DNA of 64,000 bases. It comes from a bacterium (Candidatus Blackallbacteria) CG13_big_fil_rev_8_21_14_2_50_49_14 (GTDB taxonomy: Bacteria; Cyanobacteriota; Sericytochromatia; UBA7694). Position numbers and translations under genes: made by a program. Under the pieces are notes generated by a model. The model did not search any database. It was not told the DNA's origin and saw only the letters and a list, made by a program, of their open reading frames with translations. The DNA is taken from assembly GCA_002783405.1 (NCBI GenBank), contig PFGG01000065.1:260659-324658 (forward strand), in the 5' to 3' direction. Positions 43,193-51,358 of the stretch are shown one piece after another; within the stretch, counting starts at the first letter, position 1, and each line of letters begins with the position of its first letter.

Positions 43193-43219
43193 TTAAGTCT
43201 GAAGCCAGAAGGCCGATAA
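43193..43219 (+). promoter_or_regulatory. Sigma-28 (FliA) flagellar promoter
   Basis: TTAAGTCT (43193-43200), exactly 11 bp, then GCCGATAA (43212-43219). The -10 is a perfect 8/8 match to the sigma-28 consensus (TAAAGTTT-N11-GCCGATAA), and the -35 matches 6/8. It reads toward flgM with a leader of about 63 nt. Placing flgM, an anti-sigma-28 factor, under sigma-28 gives a feedback loop. Confidence 0.85.
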
Positions 43220-43253
43220 TAAAATCAGAATACTTCTGAAAGGTTTGCACGCA

Positions 43254-43292
43254 ATGCAGACCCAACAGATGGAACGGGTATACGAACCGTGA
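43254..43292 (+). CDS. Possible 12-codon leader peptide of flgM
   Basis: ATG at 43254 opens a 12-codon frame (MQTQQMERVYEP) whose TGA overlaps the flgM GTG start (GTGA at 43289-43292). AAAGG lies upstream at about 11-nt spacing. Since flgM itself has only a weak ribosome-binding site, translation of the leader could couple to flgM. It may be chance, as it is short. Confidence 0.3.
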   Translation: MQTQQMERVYEP

Positions 43293-43600
43293 AAATCGAT
43301 GATAACAATGCCTTTGAATTGGCCCGGGTTACCGGCCCTCAGTCTGTCCAACGGTCAGGATCGGCCTTTGACCTGTTTGCTGCCTATGGTGTTTCACCTG
43401 CGCAGGGAACCGATCAAGCCAGTCTTTCAAGCCAGGGCCAGGAAATTCAGCGCCTGACACAAGCAGTGCGTGAATTGCCTGAAGTCAGGGAAGACAAGGT
43501 TCAGGCCGCGCGGGCACGCCTCCAGGACGGAACCTGGCAAGTGCCGACCCCTGATCTGGCAGAAGCCATGTTTCGACTGGCTGAACTGGATCAGGGCTGA
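43289..43600 (+). CDS. flgM: FlgM anti-sigma-28 factor
   Basis: 103 aa, GTG start. The N-terminus is loose and Ser/Gln-rich; the C-terminal half carries the FlgM signature: QASLSSQGQEIQRLTQAVRE then LPEVREDKVQAARARLQDGT, matching 'l..lPevR.ekV..ar..i..G.Y'. The C-terminal helices bind sigma-28 (FliA) and keep it off RNA polymerase until the hook is complete, when FlgM is exported. First gene after the sigma-28 promoter; followed by an intrinsic terminator. Confidence 0.85.
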   Translation: MKIDDNNAFELARVTGPQSVQRSGSAFDLFAAYGVSPAQGTDQASLSSQGQEIQRLTQAVRELPEVREDKVQAARARLQDGTWQVPTPDLAEAMFRLAELDQG

Positions 43601-43627
43601 GCAAATGCAGGTTTTTTGTTTTCAGGT

Positions 43628-43663
43628 CTGGCAGTTCTGCCATGCGTAGAACTGCCAGTTTTT
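43628..43663 (+). terminator. Intrinsic terminator between flgM and flgN
   Basis: CTGGCAGTTCT (43628-43638) pairs perfectly with AGAACTGCCAG (43648-43658) around a 9-nt loop and is followed by T5 (43659-43663). It is a textbook rho-independent terminator inside what would otherwise be one operon. It would cut off flgM from flgNKL unless partial. Confidence 0.85.
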
Positions 43664-43697
43664 CACGGTTTTTAGGTTTTCAGGGAGGAAAATGCGA

Positions 43698-44171
43698 ATG
43701 CAGGCGCTTTTAAGCCATCTCAACAAAGAGGAACAGTATTACCAATGCCTGGTACAACTGCAGGAAGACATGCAGAACTGTCTGGTGCAAAACCGCCAGG
43801 CTGAATTGGATAAAGTCATTCAACAACATGAGCAATGCCTGAATCTGATGCAGGCCCAGGAAAAAGAACGGGTGCAGCTGATGCAACCCTTGGGCAGCAA
43901 TCTGGAGAGTATCCTTGAAAAACTGAGCGATTTGCGCGAACGCACCCAACTCAAAAGCCTGCAGGAGAAGATCAACGCGCATATCACCCGCCTGCGCCAC
44001 CTCAGTCATTTGAATCAAGCCCTGCTCGAACAAGGACAGGCCTATATTCAACACACCACTGAACTCTATCGCAGCCTGGCCCGTGCCAGTTCCCCAGCCG
44101 TTTATTCGCCCTATGGCCAACTTGAAGCCCCCGCAGAACCCGCCCGCAGTTTCTGCGAGTTTGACGCCTGA
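43698..44171 (+). CDS. flgN: FlgN-like export chaperone for hook-filament junction proteins
   Basis: 157 aa from the second ATG (43698-43700), which has GGGAGG at about 9-nt spacing; the ATG two codons earlier is too close to it. An all-alpha coiled-coil protein (QLQEDMQNCLVQNRQAELDK, LREKLSDLRERTQLKSLQEK-like heptads) ending in a less ordered tail. This is the FlgN pattern (FliS/FliT-like chaperone that escorts FlgK and FlgL), confirmed by its position directly before flgK. Confidence 0.8.
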   Translation: MQALLSHLNKEEQYYQCLVQLQEDMQNCLVQNRQAELDKVIQQHEQCLNLMQAQEKERVQLMQPLGSNLESILEKLSDLRERTQLKSLQEKINAHITRLRHLSHLNQALLEQGQAYIQHTTELYRSLARASSPAVYSPYGQLEAPAEPARSFCEFDA

Positions 44172-44173
44172 TT

Positions 44174-45865
44174 ATGGTCAGACCTGCTTTTCTCGGATTC
44201 AATATCGCACGCAGTGCGCTGTTTACGGCCCAACAGCAACTCGATCTGACCGGGCACAATATCGCCAATTCTGGGGTAGAGGGCTATAGTCGGCAGCGCT
44301 TGCATCTGCAGGCTTCCCCAGATATCTACGGATTGGGCAAGGCCTATCCTGGCAGTGTGGGTCAAGGGGTTCAGGCCGATCAACTGCAACGCCTGCGCGA
44401 CGCCTTTTTAGACAAGGAATACCGGCTCAAAAGCCAGGAACAAAGCTATTACCAAACCCGTTTCAACTATGCCAGCCAAATGGAAAGCTCGCTGGGAGAA
44501 ATGGGCAGCAGCGGTTTGGGGCTGACCCTCGACAAATTTTTTAATAGCTGGCAAGAGGTCAGTCTGCGCCCCGACGACCTCTCTCTGCGCCAGACCGTAG
44601 TGGCCGCAGGCAATGATTTGAGCTACAGCCTGCGCAGTTTTGTCGCCGATGTTACCCGTCTGCAACTGGATACCGATCGCGATCTCAGCCAATCGGTTGA
44701 ACGGGTCAATAAAATCTCAGAATCCTTGGCCCATCTCAACCAACAGATTTCCCTGCGTACCAATTTGGGAGAAACCCCCGCCGATCTGCTCGACCAACGG
44801 GATCGTCTTTTGGATGAACTCAGTGGCCTGATTCAGATTCGCACCGATCTCGACAGCAATGGAGCTGTTCAGGTTCAAAGCAATGGCAAGGCCCTGGTCG
44901 TTAAAAATGAATGGCATGCCCTGCAATTGAGAACAGAGCCCGATCAGATCAGGGGCCAAAGTGCAGTCGGGTTTCCGTTTACCCTGAACCGGGGCGATCT
45001 GGTTATCAATGGCGTGGATATTCTCGGTTCAGATGCCCCGCTCAATATTGCCACAGCCGCCGATGCAGGACTGCTTGTGAACCAAATCAACCTGCATACA
45101 GGCCAGACCGGGGTGGTGGCGTCACTTGATGCCGCTGGACATTTGCTGATGAGGAGCACCTCAGAGGCCAGCAGTTTTATCAATATCCAGGAAACAGGCG
45201 TGGGGCTGAGCCTGACCGGGATTGCCAGCGGGGACTATACCCTGACCAATTCCAGCAGCCTGATGCTGCCGGGTGGCATTTATCTCAACCAACCCGGCGG
45301 TAAAATTGAAAGCCTGCTCAATACCAAAACCCAAATTCTGCCCCAAACCCTCGATCGTGTGCACCAATTGAGTGCAGCCCTGATCCGGCGGGTAAATACC
45401 ATTCATCAGAATGCCTATGATCTCAATGGGCAAAACAACCGCCCCTTCTTTACAGGCACCAACCCCGCCACGATTCAGGTCAGCGGAACCTTGCAGGCCG
45501 ATGCTTCCCTGCTGGCCCTGGCCGCTGACGCCTCATTTCCCCCCGGAGATGGCAGCCAGGCCCGTGCGGTCTACCAGGCCCGCTTTGAGGTCAGTGTGGG
45601 GGGCAAAAGTTTAGAAACCGCCTATAACGCACTGGTCACGGATATGGGCACCACCATTGCCCAGGCTCAGGAACGCGCCGAGACCCTCAAAACAGTCAAA
45701 GAGGGCATTGACAACCAGCGCCAATCGATTGCTGGGGTCAATATGGATGAAGAACTCTCGAATATGCTTCAGTTTCAGCGCTCCTTTTCAGCGGCGGCCC
45801 GTGTCATGAATACCATGGATGAAATGCTGAACCAAATCGTCAACGGTCTGGGGGCAGGGAGATAA
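44174..45865 (+). CDS. flgK: Flagellar hook-associated protein 1, FlgK
   Basis: 563 aa. N-terminus ARSALFTAQQQLDLTGHNIA and NSGVEGYSRQR is the conserved D0 rod/hook motif. The C-terminus GVNMDEELSNMLQFQRSFSA and ARVMNTMDEMLNQI pairs with it. One hook-IN repeat is inserted near residue 270 (LVINGVDI, then tGV.A-type end). FlgK joins hook and filament. It begins 2 nt after the flgN stop. Confidence 0.95.
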   Translation: MVRPAFLGFNIARSALFTAQQQLDLTGHNIANSGVEGYSRQRLHLQASPDIYGLGKAYPGSVGQGVQADQLQRLRDAFLDKEYRLKSQEQSYYQTRFNYASQMESSLGEMGSSGLGLTLDKFFNSWQEVSLRPDDLSLRQTVVAAGNDLSYSLRSFVADVTRLQLDTDRDLSQSVERVNKISESLAHLNQQISLRTNLGETPADLLDQRDRLLDELSGLIQIRTDLDSNGAVQVQSNGKALVVKNEWHALQLRTEPDQIRGQSAVGFPFTLNRGDLVINGVDILGSDAPLNIATAADAGLLVNQINLHTGQTGVVASLDAAGHLLMRSTSEASSFINIQETGVGLSLTGIASGDYTLTNSSSLMLPGGIYLNQPGGKIESLLNTKTQILPQTLDRVHQLSAALIRRVNTIHQNAYDLNGQNNRPFFTGTNPATIQVSGTLQADASLLALAADASFPPGDGSQARAVYQARFEVSVGGKSLETAYNALVTDMGTTIAQAQERAETLKTVKEGIDNQRQSIAGVNMDEELSNMLQFQRSFSAAARVMNTMDEMLNQIVNGLGAGR

Positions 45866-45868
45866 GCC

Positions 45869-48406
45869 ATGCTGCGCATTACCCAACAAATGCTCCAACG
45901 CAATTCACTCAATCAGATTCAGGCCCGCCAGAATGATCTGTTTACAGCCCAGAAACAAATTTCAAGTGGTTACCGTTTTGACAAGCCCTCGGAAGATCCT
46001 TCGGCAACCGCCATCTCACTCGATTTACGCAAGGCGATCTCGTTTCAGGAACGCATTGGCAAAAACGCCAGTACCGCCCAGGATTTCAATCTTCAGGCCG
46101 ACCATGAACTGTCTACTGCTGGCGATATCTTTCAGCGCGCCCGTGAACTGGCGATTCGCTCTGCCGATGAGGCCCTCAACCAGCAACAGCTCGATGGTAT
46201 TTCCTCTGAGCTGGAAGGCCTGCTGACCCAGCTCACCGATATTGGCAATGCCACCCACGAAGGCAATTATATCTTTGGCGGCTACCAATCCAGCAAGCCG
46301 CCTTTCCGTGCCGAAAAAAACCTGGTGATTGAAGGCACGGCCATGACCGAACTGAGCCTAAATAAAGGGACGTTTAAAACCCAACTCGAAACCCATTCCC
46401 TGACCACCGTAGCAGCCGGTTCATTTTCTCTCAATGGCGGTGATCTGGTGATCAATGGCGTGGATATTGGCTCTTTTCATGTGGTCGACCCGGCCCGCAC
46501 AGCAGCCGACAATGCCCAGGCCCTGGTCGAGCGGATCAATGCCAAAACCGCCGAAACCGGCGTCAGTGCCCAGGCCATCAATTTTCCCACTGGCAGCTAT
46601 GCCGCCCCAGGTGCTGCCCCGCTGACGGGCATCGCCCTTGTCAATCTGGATAAAAATGGCAGCCCTTCCAACAAACCGATCGAAGTTTCAGGCCAGGGCA
46701 TTCCAGGGGTGGGAGGCCTGAATGTCTTTAGAAATGAACGGCTGCTGCTCAGCGATACGCGCTTTACCTCGCTGCGGATTGGTGCGGGCGCGATTGGCAA
46801 TGTCCCGGCCGGGACCCTCAGTATCAATGGTGTCACGCTCAATAGCGCGATTAATTTTGCAGCAGGCAATAGCGCAGAGCAAAACGCCCAAGCCATTGCC
46901 ACAGCCCTCAATAGCTTAACAGCACAAACTGAAGTCTATGCCAAAACCGATGGCAATGGTTTCGTGCAACTGCAATCACAAACCCCCTTTCAAATTGCAG
47001 GGGCACCGGCCCAGCTCAATCTGCCCAATCAGGTCTATGAACAGAGTCGCAATGCAAGCGCCGTGAGTGGAGCCGTGGGCGCCGGCAGTGCCATGATTCT
47101 CTCCAAGGGCAGCCTGGTTTTAAACGGAATCGATATTTTTAACACCCCGCTAACGCTGGATGCCACCCTGACAGCCCCACAACGGGCCCAACAGATCGTG
47201 ACGGCCATTAACAACCGCGCCACAGACACGGGCATCCGGGCCTTCAGCGATGCCACAGGCCGTCTCTATTTCAGCAATGGCGATCAGCATATTACCAGCG
47301 TAAGTTATCAGGGCGACAGCGGTGAAAATTTGGCCCAGATTGGCAGCCAGGAATTATTGCCTCTGAATATGAGTGGCGATCAGGCTTTTGCTGGGCAGCG
47401 CGCGCAAACCCGCCTGCTCAGTGGCCGCGATATTTTAGCCGCAGGCCTCGGCAGTGCAGTGTCAACTGCCAATGTCAGTTTCGCAGCGGGCGATACCCTG
47501 GTGGCAGGCAATTTCGTGATCAATGGAACCAATATTTTAGCCGGCCCCTTTACGGGCGGAGCCGCTGCCGATGCCGCCACACTGATCGCGGCAATCAACG
47601 CCCAAAGTGGCACCACAGGGGTTTCGGCCCTCGCTTCAGGTGTGGCAGGAATTCGTCTGAATTCTCTGACGGGTGCAGCCTTTAATCTTCAAACCACGGG
47701 CAATGGCAGCAAAGCCCAAATCCCGGCGACAGCAGCGGGTACGACCTATCTCAACCCTATCAATGCTGGAGATATTTTGATCAATGGCGTGGATATTGGC
47801 CCGATTGCGGCGGTACCCGCTAACCCTGGCAATCCCCCCCAGAATATCATCGACCTGGCAGACGCCTTGGTCAATGCTATCAATAACCAGGCCGCCACCA
47901 CCGGCGTCAAAGCCGAGCGCATCACCGCCAGCACAGGCGGCACACGGGTTCTGCTCACGGCCACCGGCCAGGATATCCGCGTGGATACCAATAATCCCGT
48001 CGCCAATGCCGTCTTCAATACGATTGGCCTGCAGCCAGGGACGGTGGTTCGTCAGAAAATTGATGCCTTCGATGCCCTTGTACGTTTCCGCAACCAGGCC
48101 CTCAACAGCAAATTCAACCGCGATGCCGTGCAAACCATTTCAGTGCAGAGCCTGCGTGAGGTAGATGATGCCTTTACGGCCTTAACCGGCAACCGGGTTG
48201 AATTGGGCGTACGTGGGCAGAGAGCCGAACTGGTGGGCAATCGCGTGGCCCAAACCCAAGAAGTGCTCAGCCAACAGCTCGCCGATCAGCGGGAAACCGA
48301 TGTGACAAAAGCCATCTCGCAAATGACCCTGCACGAAACAGCTCTGCAGGCCGCCTACAATATGACCCAGCGTCTCTCGGGGCTTTCTCTGCTCAATTAT
48401 ATTTAA
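45869..48406 (+). CDS. flgL: Flagellar hook-associated protein 3, FlgL, with five hook-IN repeats
   Basis: 845 aa, against about 300-400 usually. N-terminus MLRITQQMLQRNSLNQIQAR, then SGYRFDKPSEDPSAT, and C-terminus ALQAAYNMTQRLSGLSLLNY are the flagellin-like D0 domains, both intact. Between them are five 'flagellin hook IN' repeats of about 55-70 residues. Their l.iNGvdI cores lie near residues 190, 313, 414, 546 and 633, and each ends in a (T)GV.A-type element. A 23-bp DNA segment is identical in repeats 1 and 5 (46449 and 47778), and 18 bp of it recur in flgK (45005). It forms the second junction layer beneath the filament. GGGAG precedes the ATG. Confidence 0.93.
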   Translation: MLRITQQMLQRNSLNQIQARQNDLFTAQKQISSGYRFDKPSEDPSATAISLDLRKAISFQERIGKNASTAQDFNLQADHELSTAGDIFQRARELAIRSADEALNQQQLDGISSELEGLLTQLTDIGNATHEGNYIFGGYQSSKPPFRAEKNLVIEGTAMTELSLNKGTFKTQLETHSLTTVAAGSFSLNGGDLVINGVDIGSFHVVDPARTAADNAQALVERINAKTAETGVSAQAINFPTGSYAAPGAAPLTGIALVNLDKNGSPSNKPIEVSGQGIPGVGGLNVFRNERLLLSDTRFTSLRIGAGAIGNVPAGTLSINGVTLNSAINFAAGNSAEQNAQAIATALNSLTAQTEVYAKTDGNGFVQLQSQTPFQIAGAPAQLNLPNQVYEQSRNASAVSGAVGAGSAMILSKGSLVLNGIDIFNTPLTLDATLTAPQRAQQIVTAINNRATDTGIRAFSDATGRLYFSNGDQHITSVSYQGDSGENLAQIGSQELLPLNMSGDQAFAGQRAQTRLLSGRDILAAGLGSAVSTANVSFAAGDTLVAGNFVINGTNILAGPFTGGAAADAATLIAAINAQSGTTGVSALASGVAGIRLNSLTGAAFNLQTTGNGSKAQIPATAAGTTYLNPINAGDILINGVDIGPIAAVPANPGNPPQNIIDLADALVNAINNQAATTGVKAERITASTGGTRVLLTATGQDIRVDTNNPVANAVFNTIGLQPGTVVRQKIDAFDALVRFRNQALNSKFNRDAVQTISVQSLREVDDAFTALTGNRVELGVRGQRAELVGNRVAQTQEVLSQQLADQRETDVTKAISQMTLHETALQAAYNMTQRLSGLSLLNYI

Positions 48407-48475
48407 GTGTCTCATACCCCAACTGCCTCTTTCCAGCGTACTCAGCTCCCCCCACAGTCTTCCTGGAGATTTGAG

Positions 48476-48537
48476 TTTCAAATCCCCTCTGCGCTCAATC
48501 GTCTCAAGCAGATTTTGCAATTTTTGGGGATTTGAAA
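48476..48537. repeat. 12-bp inverted repeat after flgL
   Basis: TTTCAAATCCCC (48476-48487) and GGGGATTTGAAA (48526-48537), perfect, with a 38-nt spacer. It lies between flgL and the next gene. It could form a long hairpin and act as a terminator/stability element, or be a remnant of a bounded insertion. No T-run follows. Confidence 0.45.
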
Positions 48538-48584
48538 AGCCTGTGCTAAGCTGAAGCAGCCAAATCACAGAAAAGGATCCTGTC

Positions 48585-49160
48585 ATGCGCGCTGTTCTAC
48601 TCTCTGTTCTGCTTCTGCCTGGGCTGCTCGGCCCCGCTTTCGCCCAAACCAGTGATTTACCTCCGCGTTGGCAGGAAATTCGACAGGACTACGCCGACAA
48701 GGCCCTGATCGAAAAATTTTATACGGCCTTTCAAAAGGGTGATGGAGCCACCATGGCAGCCTGTTATCACCGAGACGCCAAATTTACAGATCCCGTCTTT
48801 GGCACCCTGCGCGGAGCCGAAATTGGTGCAATGTGGAAAATGCTGCTGGAAATCAGCCAAGGGGGCTTAAAAATTCATTTTCGTGACGCCGACGCCCATC
48901 TGGGCATGGGCAAAGCTCACTGGGATGCCGATTATACCTTTTCAGCCACAGGTTTGCCCGTTCACAATTCTATCGACGCTGAATTTGAAATTCGTGAGGG
49001 CTTGATCTACCGCCACCAGGATCATTTCAGCTTGCACCGCTGGAGCAGCCAGGCCCTGGGCCTGCCCGGTTTTTTATTCGGCAATACTTCCTTTTTGCAA
49101 AATGCCCTGCGCCAGCAGGTGCGTGAAAAGTTGAAACTCTGGATGCAAGCACACCCCTGA
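48585..49160 (+). CDS. Exported SnoaL/NTF2-like protein
   Basis: 191 aa with a signal peptide (AVLLSVLLLPGLLGPAFA). SnoaL-like NTF2 fold: LIEKFYTAFQKGDGATMAAC, YHRDAKFTDPVFGTLRGAEI, then the WKMLLEISQGG and HWDADYTFSATG strands, ending with FEIREGLIYRHQDHFSLHRW. Such domains bind or isomerise small ligands. The exported location is unusual for the family. Single gene with its own terminator. Confidence 0.8.
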   Translation: MRAVLLSVLLLPGLLGPAFAQTSDLPPRWQEIRQDYADKALIEKFYTAFQKGDGATMAACYHRDAKFTDPVFGTLRGAEIGAMWKMLLEISQGGLKIHFRDADAHLGMGKAHWDADYTFSATGLPVHNSIDAEFEIREGLIYRHQDHFSLHRWSSQALGLPGFLFGNTSFLQNALRQQVREKLKLWMQAHP

Positions 49161-49234
49161 TCCCCAGCTTCAGCACTTGGGGCTTAAGTTCTTCTGCAGC
49201 AAGCTAATCCCCGACGCAAAATCATTGCTTCACC

Positions 49235-49259
49235 AAATAAGCCATATCTGGCTTATTTT
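49235..49259 (+). terminator. Intrinsic terminator of the SnoaL-like gene
   Basis: AAATAAGCCA (49235-49244), loop TATC, TGGCTTATTT (49249-49258), followed by T and C. It is a 10-bp stem running straight into a short T-run, 75 bp after the stop codon. Confidence 0.7.
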
Positions 49260-49387
49260 CTATTAATTTTCACATTTTGTTCAAATTAGAAATTGACAGT
49301 GATCTCTCAAAAAGCTAGAATGTTAACATCATAAACATAAAGCGTTGTGATCTGGTTTTCAAATACAAATTTCGGAAGGTTAAGCAA

Positions 49388-51277
49388 ATGAACATCAATA
49401 CTTCAGGCAATTCCATTCAAAAGCGAATTCAAGCTTTGCAAGAGTCTTCAAGCCCTTCTCAGCTTGAAAAAAAGCCGGTTGAAACAGGACTGAGCAAAAC
49501 AGATTTTGAACAGCGCAAAGCCCTGTTCGAAAAAGGAATGCACGCACCGACAACAGAAAAAGCACTTGAAACAGAAAGCCAAATTCAATCCAAAATTCAA
49601 ACGGCCCCCTCAGAAAATCTCTCTCAAACCGCTCAAGAACTCAATGAACTCGGTCTGAATTTCCATGAAATCTCCTCACGTGAACAAGAATCAGAAGACA
49701 ACGATTCAATCCCTGATCTTTCACAGATCAAGAGAGGCTACGAAACACCTCAACTCAAGCCAAACCAAGTCATGATCGACGGCCATCTCTACGAAACCGT
49801 TTCAAATAATGAAAATTACAAAACCTATACCACCCAGTTATCCAATGATTCTAATGACAGTGACGATTTTGATGACAGTGACGATTTTGATGAGTACGAC
49901 GAGATCGAAGTTAAAGATTACACGCAACCTGAAGTCAAAAACACCTCAGAGGCCAAATACTCTGAAACCTCCTCCAATCACCATAAGGTAGAGTACCGTG
50001 TCAAAAGCAATGTCGACGGAATTCGCAAAGGATATGAATTTGATTTAGGCAATAGCAAATACACAGCAATGTTTGAGTCAGACGAGGCCCAAAATGAAAA
50101 CAAGCTGCATTTCAGTGAAAAAGGAGTGACACGGGGCAGCGATCAAGAACTTTTAACCACACAAACCCCAACCACAGGCCTGTGGGCGGGTTCAAAAGCA
50201 AACCGCATGCTCTTTGTGATGGAGCCCAATGGTCAGATTCATGCCATTGATCCCAACAAACCGATCAGCCACAAAGGCGCAACGGTTTTGGATGTGCGTA
50301 TTCACCACTCCAGTCTGCTCAACGGGCAGGAGGTCGCAGGTGCGGGTGAAATTCAGGTCAGTTCAGGGCTGACTCCCGAAGAATTCAACCATCTGCAAAC
50401 AGTCGTCCTGAAGCGCGTGCAAAAACAATTTGAGCATGAACAGGATCTCAAACCCGAAGTCATGCAAAAGATGATTGCACAGATGGTGGATCTTGAATTG
50501 GGCAAAATACTCAAAAATCACCAACCGGGTCAAATTGAAGTGATCTCAGATCGCAGCGGACACTACCGCCCCAATCTGGAAATGACCGCTCAGACCCTTG
50601 AAGAATTGCAAGAAAAGGGTGTCGATATCAGCCGGGTAAATGTGGAACTGGGCGATAAAATCGGTGGTTCCTCAGTATTAGAAGGAGAACTGATGGTGCC
50701 CAGCTCCACGGTGATTTCAAGCAAAGAAGTTCCCAATGGCGAAGTTCAGTTGCGCGCCCAACACGCACGTAAAATGAATGTTCAACAGGAGTTATTGTCA
50801 AAATTCGGACAAAAATCTGAAAATTACGAAAAACAAAAAAACAACCTCAATCAATTGCTCGGAAAATACCTCAGCGAGAATAAATTCGAAAAGGCAGCCA
50901 TTATTTATGAGCGTCTGATGTTTTTACATGGCGTGGGCACCTCAGGCAAGGTTTCAGAAAATCAACGCGAGTATCAGGAAAAGCAAATTCTTAAGCATTT
51001 GCAAGCCAATCCCAAAATTCCAACGGAAAAACACCCACTCCTGATCATGGCCTATGAAAACCTGATCGAGGATCGCAAACCGGTGGTCAAAACAGAATAT
51101 CGGTTGACAGAAGGCTATACCACAAACGATACGAAGCCAAACTACAATACAAAATATACTGACAAAATGAACCCGAACTACAACACGAAAGAGACTGACG
51201 AATACCCAGAGATTGAAGATGACATCAATGAAATTGAGCTCAATGATGACGAAATTGAAATCAATTACTTTTACTAA
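49388..51277 (+). CDS. Large acidic protein of unknown function
   Basis: 629 aa, GGAAGG upstream of the ATG, no signal peptide or membrane segment. Residues 1-210 are disordered-looking, with an acidic run of Asp/Ser repeats (SDDFDDSDDFDEYDE) near 160. A folded-looking part (about 215-460) includes LWAGSKANRMLFVMEPNGQI and GEIQVSSGLTPEEFNHLQTV; a helical segment (470-545) and an acidic tail with near-repeats (PNYNTKYTDK, PNYNTKETDE) follow. No family recognised. It ends in a strong bidirectional terminator. Confidence 0.65.
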   Translation: MNINTSGNSIQKRIQALQESSSPSQLEKKPVETGLSKTDFEQRKALFEKGMHAPTTEKALETESQIQSKIQTAPSENLSQTAQELNELGLNFHEISSREQESEDNDSIPDLSQIKRGYETPQLKPNQVMIDGHLYETVSNNENYKTYTTQLSNDSNDSDDFDDSDDFDEYDEIEVKDYTQPEVKNTSEAKYSETSSNHHKVEYRVKSNVDGIRKGYEFDLGNSKYTAMFESDEAQNENKLHFSEKGVTRGSDQELLTTQTPTTGLWAGSKANRMLFVMEPNGQIHAIDPNKPISHKGATVLDVRIHHSSLLNGQEVAGAGEIQVSSGLTPEEFNHLQTVVLKRVQKQFEHEQDLKPEVMQKMIAQMVDLELGKILKNHQPGQIEVISDRSGHYRPNLEMTAQTLEELQEKGVDISRVNVELGDKIGGSSVLEGELMVPSSTVISSKEVPNGEVQLRAQHARKMNVQQELLSKFGQKSENYEKQKNNLNQLLGKYLSENKFEKAAIIYERLMFLHGVGTSGKVSENQREYQEKQILKHLQANPKIPTEKHPLLIMAYENLIEDRKPVVKTEYRLTEGYTTNDTKPNYNTKYTDKMNPNYNTKETDEYPEIEDDINEIELNDDEIEINYFY

Positions 51278-51284
51278 AAGCCCC

Positions 51285-51313
51285 TTGTTTCAATCTTTTT
51301 AGAATTGAAACAA
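51285..51313. repeat. Hairpin before the main terminator
   Basis: TTGTTTCAAT (51285-51294) pairs with ATTGAAACAA (51304-51313) around a 9-nt loop. It lies 7 bp after the stop codon of the 629-aa gene and 4 bp ahead of the stronger hairpin. Confidence 0.55.
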
Positions 51314-51317
51314 AGAC

Positions 51318-51349
51318 AAAATCCTGCGGGTTTGAACCCGCAGGATTTT
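51318..51349. terminator. Bidirectional terminator
   Basis: AAAATCCTGCGGGTT (51318-51332), TG, AACCCGCAGGATTTT (51335-51349): a 15-bp perfect stem with A-run on one side and T-run on the other, so it works for both the plus-strand 629-aa gene and the convergent SDR gene. Confidence 0.9.
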
Positions 51350-51358
51350 CGTCTAGGT

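Noticed and set aside
47636-48133. 165-codon minus-strand ORF inside flgL
   Set aside because: Shadow of the repetitive flgL sequence; no start signal or known domain.
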